The notes: generated by a model from the sequence alone, not told the origin. 64,000 bases of DNA from Chryseobacterium camelliae (GCF_030818575.1 NZ_JAUTAL010000001.1:496001-560000); one strand, 5' to 3'; shown: positions 53,101 through 61,252, counted from the first letter of the stretch. Translations and numbers: made by a program.

Positions 53101-53108
53101 CAAAGTTA
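53101..53108 (-). promoter_or_regulatory. -7 promoter box for the leader RNA and sigma-dCas12f operon
   Basis: Minus strand TAACTTTG fits TAnnTTTG, with a TTG 21 bases upstream. A start near 53096 would place the structured RNA at the 5' end of the transcript. The sigma ATG is about 270 bases further on. Confidence 0.55.
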
Positions 53109-53193
53109 CCTTTATTGTAACCTATTTGGCAAATATAAAACATTTTTCTGTATGTAGGTTAATTAGACTACAAAAAATTATTAGAATCTTATC

Positions 53194-53211
53194 ACTTTGT
53201 CTATTCAAAGT
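53194..53211 (+). promoter_or_regulatory. Inverted repeat upstream of the XRE regulator
   Basis: ACTTTG-TCTATT-CAAAGT, ending eight bases before the ATG of the XRE gene. It is a likely operator for that protein, as in C-protein circuits of restriction systems. Confidence 0.5.
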
Positions 53212-53219
53212 TAACCACA

Positions 53220-53444
53220 ATGGATAAAATAGAATTTAGAATAGCATTTGGTAAAAGAGTCGAACTGTTTAGAAAAAAGCTTGATTTGAGTTATAGAGGC
53301 TTGGCCCAAAAATGTGATGTAGACCATAGTAATATCAGCAAAATAGAAAAAGGGGAAGTAGATCTTAGAATCTCTACTATTCAAGAGTTAGCTAAGGGGC
53401 TAGATGTTCATCCACAGGAGCTATTTGATTTTAAATTAAAGTAA
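53220..53444 (+). CDS. XRE-family helix-turn-helix regulator (C-protein-like)
   Basis: A 74-residue protein consisting almost only of a lambda-repressor-type HTH: YRGLAQKCDVDHSNISKIEKG (about 25-45), then STIQELAKGLDVHPQELFDF. Size and fold match controller proteins of restriction-modification loci. It is convergent with the methyltransferase operon. An inverted repeat sits just before its start codon, suggesting autoregulation. Its AT-rich composition matches the following island and not the upstream core genes. Confidence 0.88.
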   Translation: MDKIEFRIAFGKRVELFRKKLDLSYRGLAQKCDVDHSNISKIEKGEVDLRISTIQELAKGLDVHPQELFDFKLK

Positions 53445-53451
53445 GAAAATT

Positions 53452-53481
53452 AAAAGTAGGAAAATATCTTCCTACTTTTTT
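53452..53481. terminator. Bidirectional terminator between XRE and methyltransferase genes
   Basis: AAAAGTAGGAA / TTCCTACTTTT stem (11 bp, 6-base loop) with T tract on the plus strand and A run giving a T tract on the minus strand. Confidence 0.85.
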
Positions 53482-53508
53482 ATATTGTCAATCTTCAGCA
53501 TTGGCCAT

Positions 53509-54414
53509 TTACCTGTAAATTATTCTCCTTTCTCCTTTCTTGTTTATTCTGATTTTAAATTTCAAAGGATTCCAATCATTAATTTCTGGTTGATTTATAT
53601 TTTGCGAAAAAAACAAAACCTCTTGGCCATCTCTTGAGTTATAAACAGTATGCTTAAAAGAGTATTCCTTTTTTGAAATCCCTAGATATAAATTATTTAT
53701 TTCGGGTACATTGTCGTATGAGACAACCCATTTTATATTTCTTATGGCTTTTATTTTATCACTAACTTCTTTATGATTATGTTCTTTGTAATGGTTCATA
53801 TATAAAGAGCTAGCTTTTAAAAAATATGGAGGGTCAAAGTAGAAAATGATATTTTCCTGATTGGCTTCTTCTTGAATTTTATCAATGAGTTTTATTGCAT
53901 CTTTTCTATAGAGTCGAATATGTTTTTTCTTTTTTGCAATAGTTCTTATTCTTTCCATTAGATCTTGCTTATTAAATCTACAGTCCATAAGGTAGTTGCC
54001 ATTTTGTTCAACTCCACCAATAATACCAGCATTAATAATACCTGATCTATTAGTTCTATTGAGAAAAAAAGTTGAAAAACCTAGCTCTAATAAGTCAGCT
54101 TTATCCTTTCTATTTTGGATAGCTTTCTGTTTTCTCCATTCCTCAATCGTAATTTCAGTTTTATCAATTAGTTCACATAATTGATTAGTCTTATTTAGTA
54201 CTGAGTACCAAAAGGCATAAATTGACCTATCTTTATCGTTAATAGTGATTTTTGATACATAACCCTCAAGTAATAGGAATAGAGCTACGGATGCTCCACC
54301 AGAATATGGCTCTACATAATGCCCGTTGACATTGTTGTCAATGCATATTTTGGCCAAGAATGCTGATAGTTTATTTTTGCCTCCTGGATATCTTAAAGGT
54401 GAATAGTGTTTCAT
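53509..54414 (-). CDS. D12-class (Dam-like) DNA N6-adenine methyltransferase
   Basis: A 301-residue adenine methyltransferase. The SAM-binding motifs are LRYPGGKNKL (7-16) and VEPYSGGASVAL (34-45). The catalytic motif DPPY is at 194-197, in the alpha (D12) order. The C-terminal part has VVSYDNVPEI, which normally follows DPPY in this class. Target sequence unknown. It is the last gene of the HNH-ParB-methyltransferase operon, six bases after the ParB gene. It is probably the protective or modifying arm of the island. Confidence 0.92.
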   Translation of the reverse strand: MKHYSPLRYPGGKNKLSAFLAKICIDNNVNGHYVEPYSGGASVALFLLLEGYVSKITINDKDRSIYAFWYSVLNKTNQLCELIDKTEITIEEWRKQKAIQNRKDKADLLELGFSTFFLNRTNRSGIINAGIIGGVEQNGNYLMDCRFNKQDLMERIRTIAKKKKHIRLYRKDAIKLIDKIQEEANQENIIFYFDPPYFLKASSLYMNHYKEHNHKEVSDKIKAIRNIKWVVSYDNVPEINNLYLGISKKEYSFKHTVYNSRDGQEVLFFSQNINQPEINDWNPLKFKIRINKKGERRIIYR

Positions 54415-54419
54415 TTATA

Positions 54420-55886
54420 TTAAATTTCTTCATTAATTTCTACTAATTTTTCTAATAATGGAAATAAAAAATCCCAAAAACCATTTAAAAATGCACGTCC
54501 TAGATAATGAGAATCTTGACCATGTATATATCCATTTAGAACGTCTAAGCTATACTGATTAGATGTTTGAAGTAATTTTTCTACAATTTTTTTTGGTTTA
54601 TCAGGTAAATTATTTGTTTTTAAATATTCTAATCTATTTTTTAAACTAACATCCTTTATTGATTTTCTATAATGAGTAGAAATTGCTGTTTCTAAATTTT
54701 CTGTTTGGATATACTTTAATACGCATAAATCTAAAAATACTCTAATTGATGATGCTATACAATTACTATATTTCAAAGGAATTTCTTTTAATTCATTAAA
54801 TAAACCAACTATTCTGTAACTATCAGTGTTAATTGTATAGATATTTAAAACAAGTCTACTTCTATTAGGATCATTTTTTACTACTAATGGTGCTGATGGT
54901 GTTGGAGCTGGAGCTGGCGTGTCCTCTGGCTGATCTTCTATATCAGGGTTTGTAATTCCTTCATTTGTCTCTTGAGCATCATCTATGTTTTCTAACTCTA
55001 CTTTAGGTAATTTATTTAAGATACCATCTAGATTTGTGGTAATAGTTCTTGTGTCAATAGCATTGTCAGGATTTTTAGTTACAATGTCTTTGATTAATTT
55101 TCCATAAGCGTTTAAAAAGCTTAATTTATTTACAAATTTAATGTTTATTCCGTCATAATCAATTCCCCACTTTTCTTTAACATCTTTATTTGAAAAAAAT
55201 CTTTCTAATATTGTAATTGGAAATCTATATGAAGTAGCATCATTATATTCGCTATCTGATAATTGATGTCTTACCTCTTCTAATTTTACTAAATCTTTTA
55301 TTTTCAAAATTCTAATAAAATTTTCAAGTTCGCCTTGAGTCATTTTAGTTATAGAAGAGATTTTTTCAATATTTCCGTCATATTTTTCATAAAGTTCTGA
55401 AATCCACCTTTGTTGTTGTACTCTTGACCAAGATTTTTGTAAAGATGAGTTACTATTTCTTTGGTTAATATACCACTCAGCATCTTCAAAAGAGGGAGCT
55501 ACATTTACTAATACTTTTTCAATTGATTCTTTATTAATTTTTGAAGATAAAACTCTTACCATTCCTCTAATACTCTTAGGAGCTTTATTGGGTTCCCTAA
55601 GTAATTTTAAGGCTAAAACTCTTCTATTACCCTCTGCAACATAAAATTTTTCATTTTCTTCGTTTTTCCATACTACTACTGGATCGGCAGGAATAAAACC
55701 GTCATCAACAATTGATTTTAACAGTTTAAAAAAGTCTTTTCTATCAGATTCTTCAAATGTCATATCTTCAGCAAAATCACTTAGTAGTATATGTTTCTCT
55801 TCTGGGTTAAGTCTTGGGTTTTCAGACCATAATCTTAATTGATCGACAGAGCGAGGAGTTTTTTTATTGAGCCATTCGTATTTCAT
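54420..55886 (-). CDS. ParB/sulfiredoxin-domain protein of the AT-rich island
   Basis: A 488-residue protein. The N-terminal ParB/Srx-type nuclease-like domain spans about 10-130. Its core reads FIPADPVVVW, FYVAEGNRRVLALKLL, with the G-N-R-R motif expected to bind nucleotide or phosphate. A helical ParB-like middle part follows (to about 290). A Pro/Glu/Asp-rich linker is at about 310-345. The C-terminal helical domain has the sequence ...ISTHYRKSIKDVSLKNRLEYL.... It lies between the HNH and methyltransferase genes. ParB-like NTPase plus HNH pairings occur in modification-dependent restriction (GmrSD-like), which suggests a defence role. Confidence 0.75.
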   Translation of the reverse strand: MKYEWLNKKTPRSVDQLRLWSENPRLNPEEKHILLSDFAEDMTFEESDRKDFFKLLKSIVDDGFIPADPVVVWKNEENEKFYVAEGNRRVLALKLLREPNKAPKSIRGMVRVLSSKINKESIEKVLVNVAPSFEDAEWYINQRNSNSSLQKSWSRVQQQRWISELYEKYDGNIEKISSITKMTQGELENFIRILKIKDLVKLEEVRHQLSDSEYNDATSYRFPITILERFFSNKDVKEKWGIDYDGINIKFVNKLSFLNAYGKLIKDIVTKNPDNAIDTRTITTNLDGILNKLPKVELENIDDAQETNEGITNPDIEDQPEDTPAPAPTPSAPLVVKNDPNRSRLVLNIYTINTDSYRIVGLFNELKEIPLKYSNCIASSIRVFLDLCVLKYIQTENLETAISTHYRKSIKDVSLKNRLEYLKTNNLPDKPKKIVEKLLQTSNQYSLDVLNGYIHGQDSHYLGRAFLNGFWDFLFPLLEKLVEINEEI

Positions 55887-55913
55887 AATATAAGAATATT
55901 TAAAAAGTTTTTA

Positions 55914-56891
55914 CTATTTGGATTTTGGATAATCTTTTGAAAAATAATAATTTACATTGGTTCTTTTTTCAACCCATTCAAAAAGTTTTTTGATATTGTC
56001 TAAATCATCTATATAATTATGGTCTTTAATCTCTAAAGAATATAATGTTAGGGTCATCTCTTCTTTAATGGCAGAGGTAAGCTTCTCGATGATATCTTCT
56101 ATCTTATTTATTGAACACGGTAAAACAACAAGAAAACTACTTTTTGTTTTTCCCGTATCTAAATTAAAAGTTACAAAGAGACATTCGTATCCTTTATCAG
56201 TTACAAAATATACACCTTGCTTAAGTCCATAAATATTTTCAAACCAAAAGTATTCTGGATAAACTCTTTTATCTGGATTCTTTAGTTGCTCTCTTACTGT
56301 ATTATAGCATTCATCCAAAATAAGACAGTATCCCGTTTTTTCAAATAAAATTAGAAAGGCCGTTTTTAAAAGCGAATATTCTAATTTTTCTGGAATGACA
56401 GTGCTTTTTCCAAAATTGAAATCTATTATTTTACCTGGCTCAACATTTTCCATTATTGGATTTAATGTTTTGGGGTTGTTGTTTTTGAGGGAATGAAACA
56501 TCGACATCTCTCCATTTTCATTTACGGATAATGTTCCATTTAAAACTTCATTATCAATTATGGTTTTAACTTTAACAGATGTATTAGATAGAAATTTTTT
56601 TTGATCAATTTCATTCATTCTCTTTGCTAAATGAGAGTCAATCAAATAACCGCATCTATTATTACAACTTTTACAAGTTAATGTATTTGGTTTTCCTCCC
56701 AAGGCTTTAGGCGGTGCGTCTTCCAAGGTTAATGGGTCATCTTCGTTTAAATGTTTGTGCTTTGTTAGACAGATTGGACATATATAAATGTTTGTTTCTT
56801 CAGAAATAAGATTATTACTAACCAAGAGATTTAAATTATCTCGATACTTTTTAAAGAGTCTTTCTCTCTTTTCATGTGATTTTTTTGCCAT
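55914..56891 (-). CDS. HNH-endonuclease-like protein with zinc-ribbon core
   Basis: A 325-residue protein. The N-terminal third holds an HNH_5-like core with two Cys pairs: CPIC (38-41), then LTLEDAPPKALGGK, then LTCKSCNNRCG and DSHLAKRMN. In most HNH_5 proteins the middle reads EHVPP. Here Asp (LEDAPP) replaces the His, so catalysis may be altered. The remaining 200 residues are unassigned and AT-rich. It is the first gene of the operon with the ParB-domain and Dam-like genes. Confidence 0.7.
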   Translation of the reverse strand: MAKKSHEKRERLFKKYRDNLNLLVSNNLISEETNIYICPICLTKHKHLNEDDPLTLEDAPPKALGGKPNTLTCKSCNNRCGYLIDSHLAKRMNEIDQKKFLSNTSVKVKTIIDNEVLNGTLSVNENGEMSMFHSLKNNNPKTLNPIMENVEPGKIIDFNFGKSTVIPEKLEYSLLKTAFLILFEKTGYCLILDECYNTVREQLKNPDKRVYPEYFWFENIYGLKQGVYFVTDKGYECLFVTFNLDTGKTKSSFLVVLPCSINKIEDIIEKLTSAIKEEMTLTLYSLEIKDHNYIDDLDNIKKLFEWVEKRTNVNYYFSKDYPKSK

Positions 56892-57120
56892 GTCTTAATT
56901 TTAATGGTTACAGTTTCAAGATACAATTTAAGAATTTTTTTATTTCAAAAATATGGGAAACCGTATTAACCCTAAATTAGATATTGAACAATCAAAATAT
57001 TTAGTAATTAGTTTTAAGCTAATTAATAGAAAATAAATGTAAGTTATAATAAGAGATATTTTAAACGCTTAAATGAGAAAGTCTGGAATTTAAAATATTG
57101 TGATAAAGAAAATCCTCCCT

Positions 57121-57148
57121 CGTTCGCGAGAGTGTCACGCTCGTGCAC
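57121..57148. repeat. REP-like palindrome, copy 1
   Basis: Near-palindrome CGAGAGTG-T-CACGCTCG (57127-57143, one mismatch) followed by TGCAC. It resembles the element at 60575-60612. It is GC-rich in an AT-rich gap and marks the edge of the island. The 56892-57120 stretch beside it shows only a 27-codon ORF (56953-57036) that I do not trust. Confidence 0.6.
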
Positions 57149-57201
57149 AATATATAAAAAAAAATGCAGCTGTATAATAAAAACAAACAGCAATTGTATA
57201 T

Positions 57202-57237
57202 AAGCCCTCAACATTTCAAAGTGTTGGGGGCTTTTCT
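57202..57237 (+). terminator. Orphan terminator hairpin
   Basis: AAGCCCTCAACA / TGTTGGGGGCTT (12 bp, one G-T pair), 8-base loop, then TTCTATT. No gene lies upstream on this strand within 1 kb, so an unrecognised small RNA in 57150-57200 is possible. Confidence 0.75.
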
Positions 57238-57250
57238 ATTAATGAATACG

Positions 57251-57268
57251 TGTAGTGATTTTACTACA
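57251..57268 (+). promoter_or_regulatory. Inverted repeat upstream of the secreted-protein promoter
   Basis: TGTAGT-GATTTT-ACTACA, about 45 bases upstream of the -7 box; candidate regulator site. Confidence 0.35.
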
Positions 57269-57311
57269 TCAACTTCCATATTCCACTACAAAGAAACTTT
57301 TATCGACGCCG

Positions 57312-57319
57312 TAGATTTG
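57312..57319 (+). promoter_or_regulatory. -7 promoter box of the secreted protein gene
   Basis: TAGATTTG matches TAnnTTTG, 53 bases before the ATG. Confidence 0.6.
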
Positions 57320-57372
57320 TATTGTTCAAAAGAGGACAATTAATCAAGAATAAAAAATAAAATAATACGATC

Positions 57373-57918
57373 ATGACAAAACACATCGCCATAGCAGCCT
57401 TAACGATCACAGCTTTCATCTTAGGAACTAACAATGTTCATGCTCAAAACACAACTGCAACCACTACGGTAAATATCACCCTGAACGATGTCATTTCTAT
57501 CGACGCTGGAAGTACAGCCATCGGGAATACGGTTGACTTCAATTATGCCACTGCAGCAGACTACAACTCTGATCAGACGATTACCAAAGCCAACTCTTTA
57601 AAAGTGACTTCTACGAAGAACTTTAATGTAAAAGTAAAAGCAGGAGGGGCAAGCTTCGTTAACGGAACCAACCTGATCCCTGTCAATGTTTTGACCATCA
57701 AAGCCGCTTCCGCTTCCGGAACTATGGGCGGAACAAAAAGCGCGGTGGTTTTATCTGCAACGGACCAGACTTTAGTATCCAACGCTCCGCTGGGAAGTGC
57801 TTTAACCCTGAACCTGGACTACACGATTCCGGCAGCGAAATCATCATCTTCTGATATCTTAGGGAAACCGGCCGGAACGTATACGCAAACGGTAACGTAT
57901 ACTGCAACAGCTTTATAA
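57373..57918 (+). CDS. Secreted beta-rich protein of a Chryseobacterium-type family (DUF4402-like)
   Basis: A 181-residue exported protein with signal peptide ending VHAQ. It is followed by a Thr/Ala/Ser/Val-rich beta-sandwich-like domain (NTTATTTVNITLNDVISID, STKNFNVKVKAG, ending GTYTQTVTYTATAL). The composition and ending resemble surface or pilin-like DUF4402 proteins found in many copies in Chryseobacterium. The function is unknown; cell-surface or fimbrial structure is the best guess. GC-richer codon use than the island before it. Confidence 0.75.
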   Translation: MTKHIAIAALTITAFILGTNNVHAQNTTATTTVNITLNDVISIDAGSTAIGNTVDFNYATAADYNSDQTITKANSLKVTSTKNFNVKVKAGGASFVNGTNLIPVNVLTIKAASASGTMGGTKSAVVLSATDQTLVSNAPLGSALTLNLDYTIPAAKSSSSDILGKPAGTYTQTVTYTATAL

Positions 57919-57961
57919 ATAGATTTTTTTTCATATTAATATTTTGTGATTTGGTGTGTCG

Positions 57962-57990
57962 AAGGCTTCCTGCGGGAAGCCTTTGATTTT
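57962..57990 (+). terminator. Rho-independent terminator after the secreted protein gene
   Basis: AAGGCTTCC-TGCG-GGAAGCCTT stem followed by TGATTTT. Confidence 0.85.
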
Positions 57991-58320
57991 GTGTGTATTG
58001 ATAGAGAGAAAATCAAATCCGGGAATAAGGAGCTGTTAGCGGTAAGGCAGAATCTATTTTTTAGGAAATTTATATCTGATTGATATATCAAAACAAATAA
58101 TTCAGTACATTGATCGGCATAGACAGGAAATCCGCACATTTCTAAAGATAAGAAAGCTGGATTACTACAAGGCACTTTCTCCTTTAGTATATGCTCAAGT
58201 AAATCCATATGGAGTTTTTGATCTCAATAGGAATGAGCGGTTAAGCATTATACGCTGTTAATTTATTTTTAATAAGTTAGTGTACTTATATAATTTAGTT
58301 TTTTCTATTTCTCATTTATC

Positions 58321-58356
58321 AATATAATAGTCGCTCATTTAAGCGACTATTATATT
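58321..58356. terminator. Strong hairpin, probable terminator of the minus-strand pair
   Basis: Perfect 15-bp stem AATATAATAGTCGCT with its complement around CATTTA, about 100 bases past the stop of the 58453 gene. No secure gene was seen between 57991 and 58452. Confidence 0.6.
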
Positions 58357-58452
58357 TAATTATTAAATAACTATACACATATTAGGTATTCATTTTTTAC
58401 TTCGGGAAATATTGGCTTATATGTCAATATATTCTTCTTAAAATATGTGAAC

Positions 58453-58842
58453 TTAATTAATATAAAGTATGGTTAAATTCAGATATTTTGATAACATGCC
58501 TGAGTTACTCATGTTTTTATTATAATTTCTGTCTATTTTTTTTGAAGTATTAGGATCTGTATTTAAAAACAATTTATTTGTTTCAGCATCATGATCTTTA
58601 ATGAAAATTATTATTTTAGTGTCTTTATCATTAAATCTTAAAGAAATACGATTCATCTCCTCGCTCCATCCTCCATAGAAGCTAGCTGCCTTTATATCTA
58701 TCTTTAGATCATTTATTAAATCTATTACTTTTTTATTTTTATAATATTCCTTATTATGCTTTAAAGGTAAATTTGCTTGTGCTTTTATATTAAATGCAGC
58801 TAAGAGTAATACTACTATAAATAGTTTTATTGATTTTTTCAT
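58453..58842 (-). CDS. Small exported protein paired with the JAMM-motif lipoprotein
   Basis: I do not recognise a family. The 129-residue product has a clear signal peptide (MKKSIKLFIVVLLLAAF, cleavage near IKAQ). The rest is Lys/Asn/Asp-rich, with FYGGWSEEMNRISLRF as the most structured-looking segment. It begins six bases after the stop of the larger lipoprotein gene, so it is translated from the same message. A periplasmic partner or immunity protein is a reasonable guess from this arrangement alone. Confidence 0.6.
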   Translation of the reverse strand: MKKSIKLFIVVLLLAAFNIKAQANLPLKHNKEYYKNKKVIDLINDLKIDIKAASFYGGWSEEMNRISLRFNDKDTKIIIFIKDHDAETNKLFLNTDPNTSKKIDRNYNKNMSNSGMLSKYLNLTILYIN

Positions 58843-58848
58843 AATAAT

Positions 58849-60117
58849 TTAAGGGCATTGAGATTGAGAATATGAGTTATTTCCATTATTGGTAGCATTT
58901 ACTTTTTTAAAATTTCCATTGGAATCCATTTTTGTAAGTGCTATTCCTGTATTATATTTATCCAATACATAAGATAACGCTATTTCAGCATTACTATAAA
59001 AATATGCATCGTCCCAATCAGTATATACAGCTCCTGAAAAGTTAGGGGCAAACCCCGGAACTTGACTGGGTGGATAATTGCTTAAAAAATTGGCGAATGC
59101 TCCAGCATTGGTAACTGTTAAAGCATAAACCGTACCATCCGGAAGTACTACATACCTGGTCCCAAACGTACTGTGCTGACTTGCGTAAGTCATCATACTG
59201 TATACATCTCCCGCTGAAGGAGGGGTATTTTGAGGATGATTATGCATATCGGCTGTAGGATAGTTGAAAGGATTATTGACATTACCGGATGTAGCGCCCA
59301 AAGGTTGAACACCAGTTGACTGCAAAGGTCCATTAGGGGAATTAACCCCAAAGCCTACACCATTCTCTCCACCATTTTGAGCAAACCCATTCAATACTCC
59401 TTGTTTTGCTGAAGAGAATTTAGGATCCTTTGCTATATCGCTCGCTTTCTTTGATCCAGCTTCTGCTTTCTTGCAAGGATCCTCCTGTGGGTTAGAAGGA
59501 GGATTAATGACAACCGGAGGAGGAATTGGGGGAGTAGTTGGATTTGTTGGTCCTCCTCCAGAGGGTGGTGGTATTACTACTTCATCTATGCTACCATGAC
59601 ATTTTTTGCATGCAGGAGAATCCATCGGACCAGAACCTCCTTTACCAATTTCCTCAATGAATTGTCCATTAACAATCCGTTTTTTATATCTGAATGAACC
59701 TTCTAATGCTATATAAGATACGGTTCCAGACATTTTCTCCATGATCTTATGAGCGCTAAGGAAATAATCTTCTATAGAAAATGCGGTATCGGATTTGAAC
59801 TTCCAGAGATGTCCGGTTATCTTATTATTATCGATCCTAAAAGTCAATTCCTCAATCAAATCTGTCTGATCACTTTTGACCGGGACGGTAATAAGAATAA
59901 GGTTTCCTTTATCCTGATAAGTTCTGGCATTTTCCCATAAAATATTCTTTCCTAAAATAATATTTTTATCCTGCAAATATGTATTCTTAATATATGAGAG
60001 TGGGTTGTGACCAGCTTCAACAGTTTCATTCTCTAAAGGCTCATGCGAACAGGAAGATAATGAAAAGCACCAAAAGTAACTTAAGATAATAAAAAACAAT
60101 AAATTTTTCCCTTTCAT
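58849..60117 (-). CDS. Lipoprotein with C-terminal JAMM (MPN) metallopeptidase-like domain
   Basis: A 422-residue lipoprotein with lipobox SLSSC (Cys23). A beta-rich N-terminal domain (about 40-155) is followed by a single CKKCH (170-174) that could bind heme or metal. A Pro-rich linker follows (182-215). The C-terminal domain (about 225-400) has MHNHPQNTPPSAGD (291-304). This is the H-x-H-P-x(5)-S-x2-D of JAMM peptidases, with Glu251 as a possible upstream Glu. The layout resembles polymorphic-toxin or secreted-effector proteins. The next gene is a small exported protein. Confidence 0.65.
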   Translation of the reverse strand: MKGKNLLFFIILSYFWCFSLSSCSHEPLENETVEAGHNPLSYIKNTYLQDKNIILGKNILWENARTYQDKGNLILITVPVKSDQTDLIEELTFRIDNNKITGHLWKFKSDTAFSIEDYFLSAHKIMEKMSGTVSYIALEGSFRYKKRIVNGQFIEEIGKGGSGPMDSPACKKCHGSIDEVVIPPPSGGGPTNPTTPPIPPPVVINPPSNPQEDPCKKAEAGSKKASDIAKDPKFSSAKQGVLNGFAQNGGENGVGFGVNSPNGPLQSTGVQPLGATSGNVNNPFNYPTADMHNHPQNTPPSAGDVYSMMTYASQHSTFGTRYVVLPDGTVYALTVTNAGAFANFLSNYPPSQVPGFAPNFSGAVYTDWDDAYFYSNAEIALSYVLDKYNTGIALTKMDSNGNFKKVNATNNGNNSYSQSQCP

Positions 60118-60222
60118 TTAATCAAATTTTCAGGACAAAGATATATATTAATTCATAAAGGTGGGGTATTTAACATGGTACACCTATCCTGAACTGCTAT
60201 TGTATCGGTGCATTATTTATGA

Positions 60223-60574
60223 GAATTTGCAAAATCATTGAATGTGAAAATTTTAGCTTGGTTTATCGAAAATGAATCCGGCGCAAAGCTTTGTAGTCCG
60301 GAACTTTTCAGACTCTTACATACTGGAGAACCGGGAGGTGCAATTTTGATGAAGCAGATTGACAGGATATCCAGGTTGTGGGTATATCAGCCGTCAATGC
60401 AATGATGCTCGATATCATTGCTGCTACCGCAATAAAAGATTATACAGATAGGAGGCATAGATAAACTGATGGAGTACTAAAGGCTTAAAAAAAGGGAAAA
60501 TGCAGACTTACATAAAAAGATTCAGAGTTTTTTAGAGGTAGGAAAAAGCTATAGTGAAATTCTGTTCACCCTGC
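60223..60574 (+). pseudogene. Relic of a serine recombinase (resolvase/invertase) gene
   Basis: Three fragments in order match the plasmid-type resolvase family. VKILAWFIENESGAKL and SPELFRLLHTGEPGGAILMKQIDRISR come from the N-terminal catalytic domain; INAMMLDI-type helix residues (VNAMMLDIIAATAIKDYTDRR) follow after a deletion. In another frame ENADLHKKIQSFLEVGKSYSEI comes from the DNA-binding hinge. The catalytic Ser region and the final HTH are missing. The relic stops where the REP-like element begins. The rest of 60118-60760 has no gene. Confidence 0.8.
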
Positions 60575-60612
60575 TGGCGCGAGCGTCATGCTCGTGCCCT
60601 TCGCTCGTGCTC
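60575..60612. repeat. REP-like palindrome, copy 2
   Basis: CGAGCGT-C-ATGCTCG (60580-60594) followed by a second GCTCGTGC (60604-60611). It is similar to the element at 57121-57148. It sits exactly at the end of the recombinase relic. Confidence 0.6.
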
Positions 60613-60760
60613 AGTTGAATTAGTGTATTCTATTAATTTCATTAAATCAATGTATTTTTACCACGGAATGTTTTGCCAATGAATGGCCGATCATGGCCAA
60701 AACAGTTCTGTAAATTTGCCGCAGAATTATTTAATTTTCTGCGAATGGTAATTTATTTTT

Positions 60761-61252
60761 CTATTCTTCAGCTTCCATCTTAATCAGTGCATTTTCAATC
60801 TGCCTTCGATGTCTTAAAATATGAACAATGGCATGCTCTAACATCTGTTCTACATCGTATTGCTGTCCCCACATTGTATTTATCTTCTTCGATTGATCAA
60901 ATTCTTCCAGGGTGATATCTGGATTTCTGGTGAAAAAGTCTACGTTGTATTTCAGCGCTTCCCTGAGTTTTAAGATGTAAGGGGAGATGTGGTCAAACTG
61001 GAACCGTTCCGGCCGGACCGTTTTCAGTCCAATAGAATTTTCAATATACACTGCATAACTGAACATCGATGCGACTACATGTGTTAAAATGGTTTGAATG
61101 GAAATACAGTCTGGATCTGAACTTTTTGGCTCAATGGTTTTAGTCAGTTGACGCTGGCCAACAGGAATGATGACCGTAATCAGCTCGTCAACGGCCTTTT
61201 TATATTCATCCATGAGTGCAGCAATAGCACCTGTAAGATTAGGGGCTTCCAT
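60761..61252 (-). CDS. DinB-family protein
   Basis: A 163-residue four-helix-bundle protein of the DinB/YfiT type. The metal-binding His triad is present: His in ILTHVVASM, and two in HAIVHILRHRRQ. Members are often thiol S-transferases or of unknown function. It appears monocistronic. Confidence 0.82.
   Translation of the reverse strand: MEAPNLTGAIAALMDEYKKAVDELITVIIPVGQRQLTKTIEPKSSDPDCISIQTILTHVVASMFSYAVYIENSIGLKTVRPERFQFDHISPYILKLREALKYNVDFFTRNPDITLEEFDQSKKINTMWGQQYDVEQMLEHAIVHILRHRRQIENALIKMEAEE

Noticed and set aside
56953..57036. 27-codon ORF MGNRINPKLD at the island edge
   Set aside because: Too short, no promoter or ribosome-binding context, no known match.
53100..57120. Attachment-site direct repeats flanking the AT-rich island
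   Set aside because: I compared both edges by eye and found no convincing direct repeat, and no integrase gene is present.
57936..58208. 90-residue minus-strand ORF
   Set aside because: No signal, domain or coding bias; it overlaps the terminator and a competing plus-strand open frame.
58044..58262. 71-codon plus-strand open frame (ending LNRNERLSIIRC) that looks partly coding
   Set aside because: No start codon and no recognised family; it may be a gene remnant but cannot be supported.
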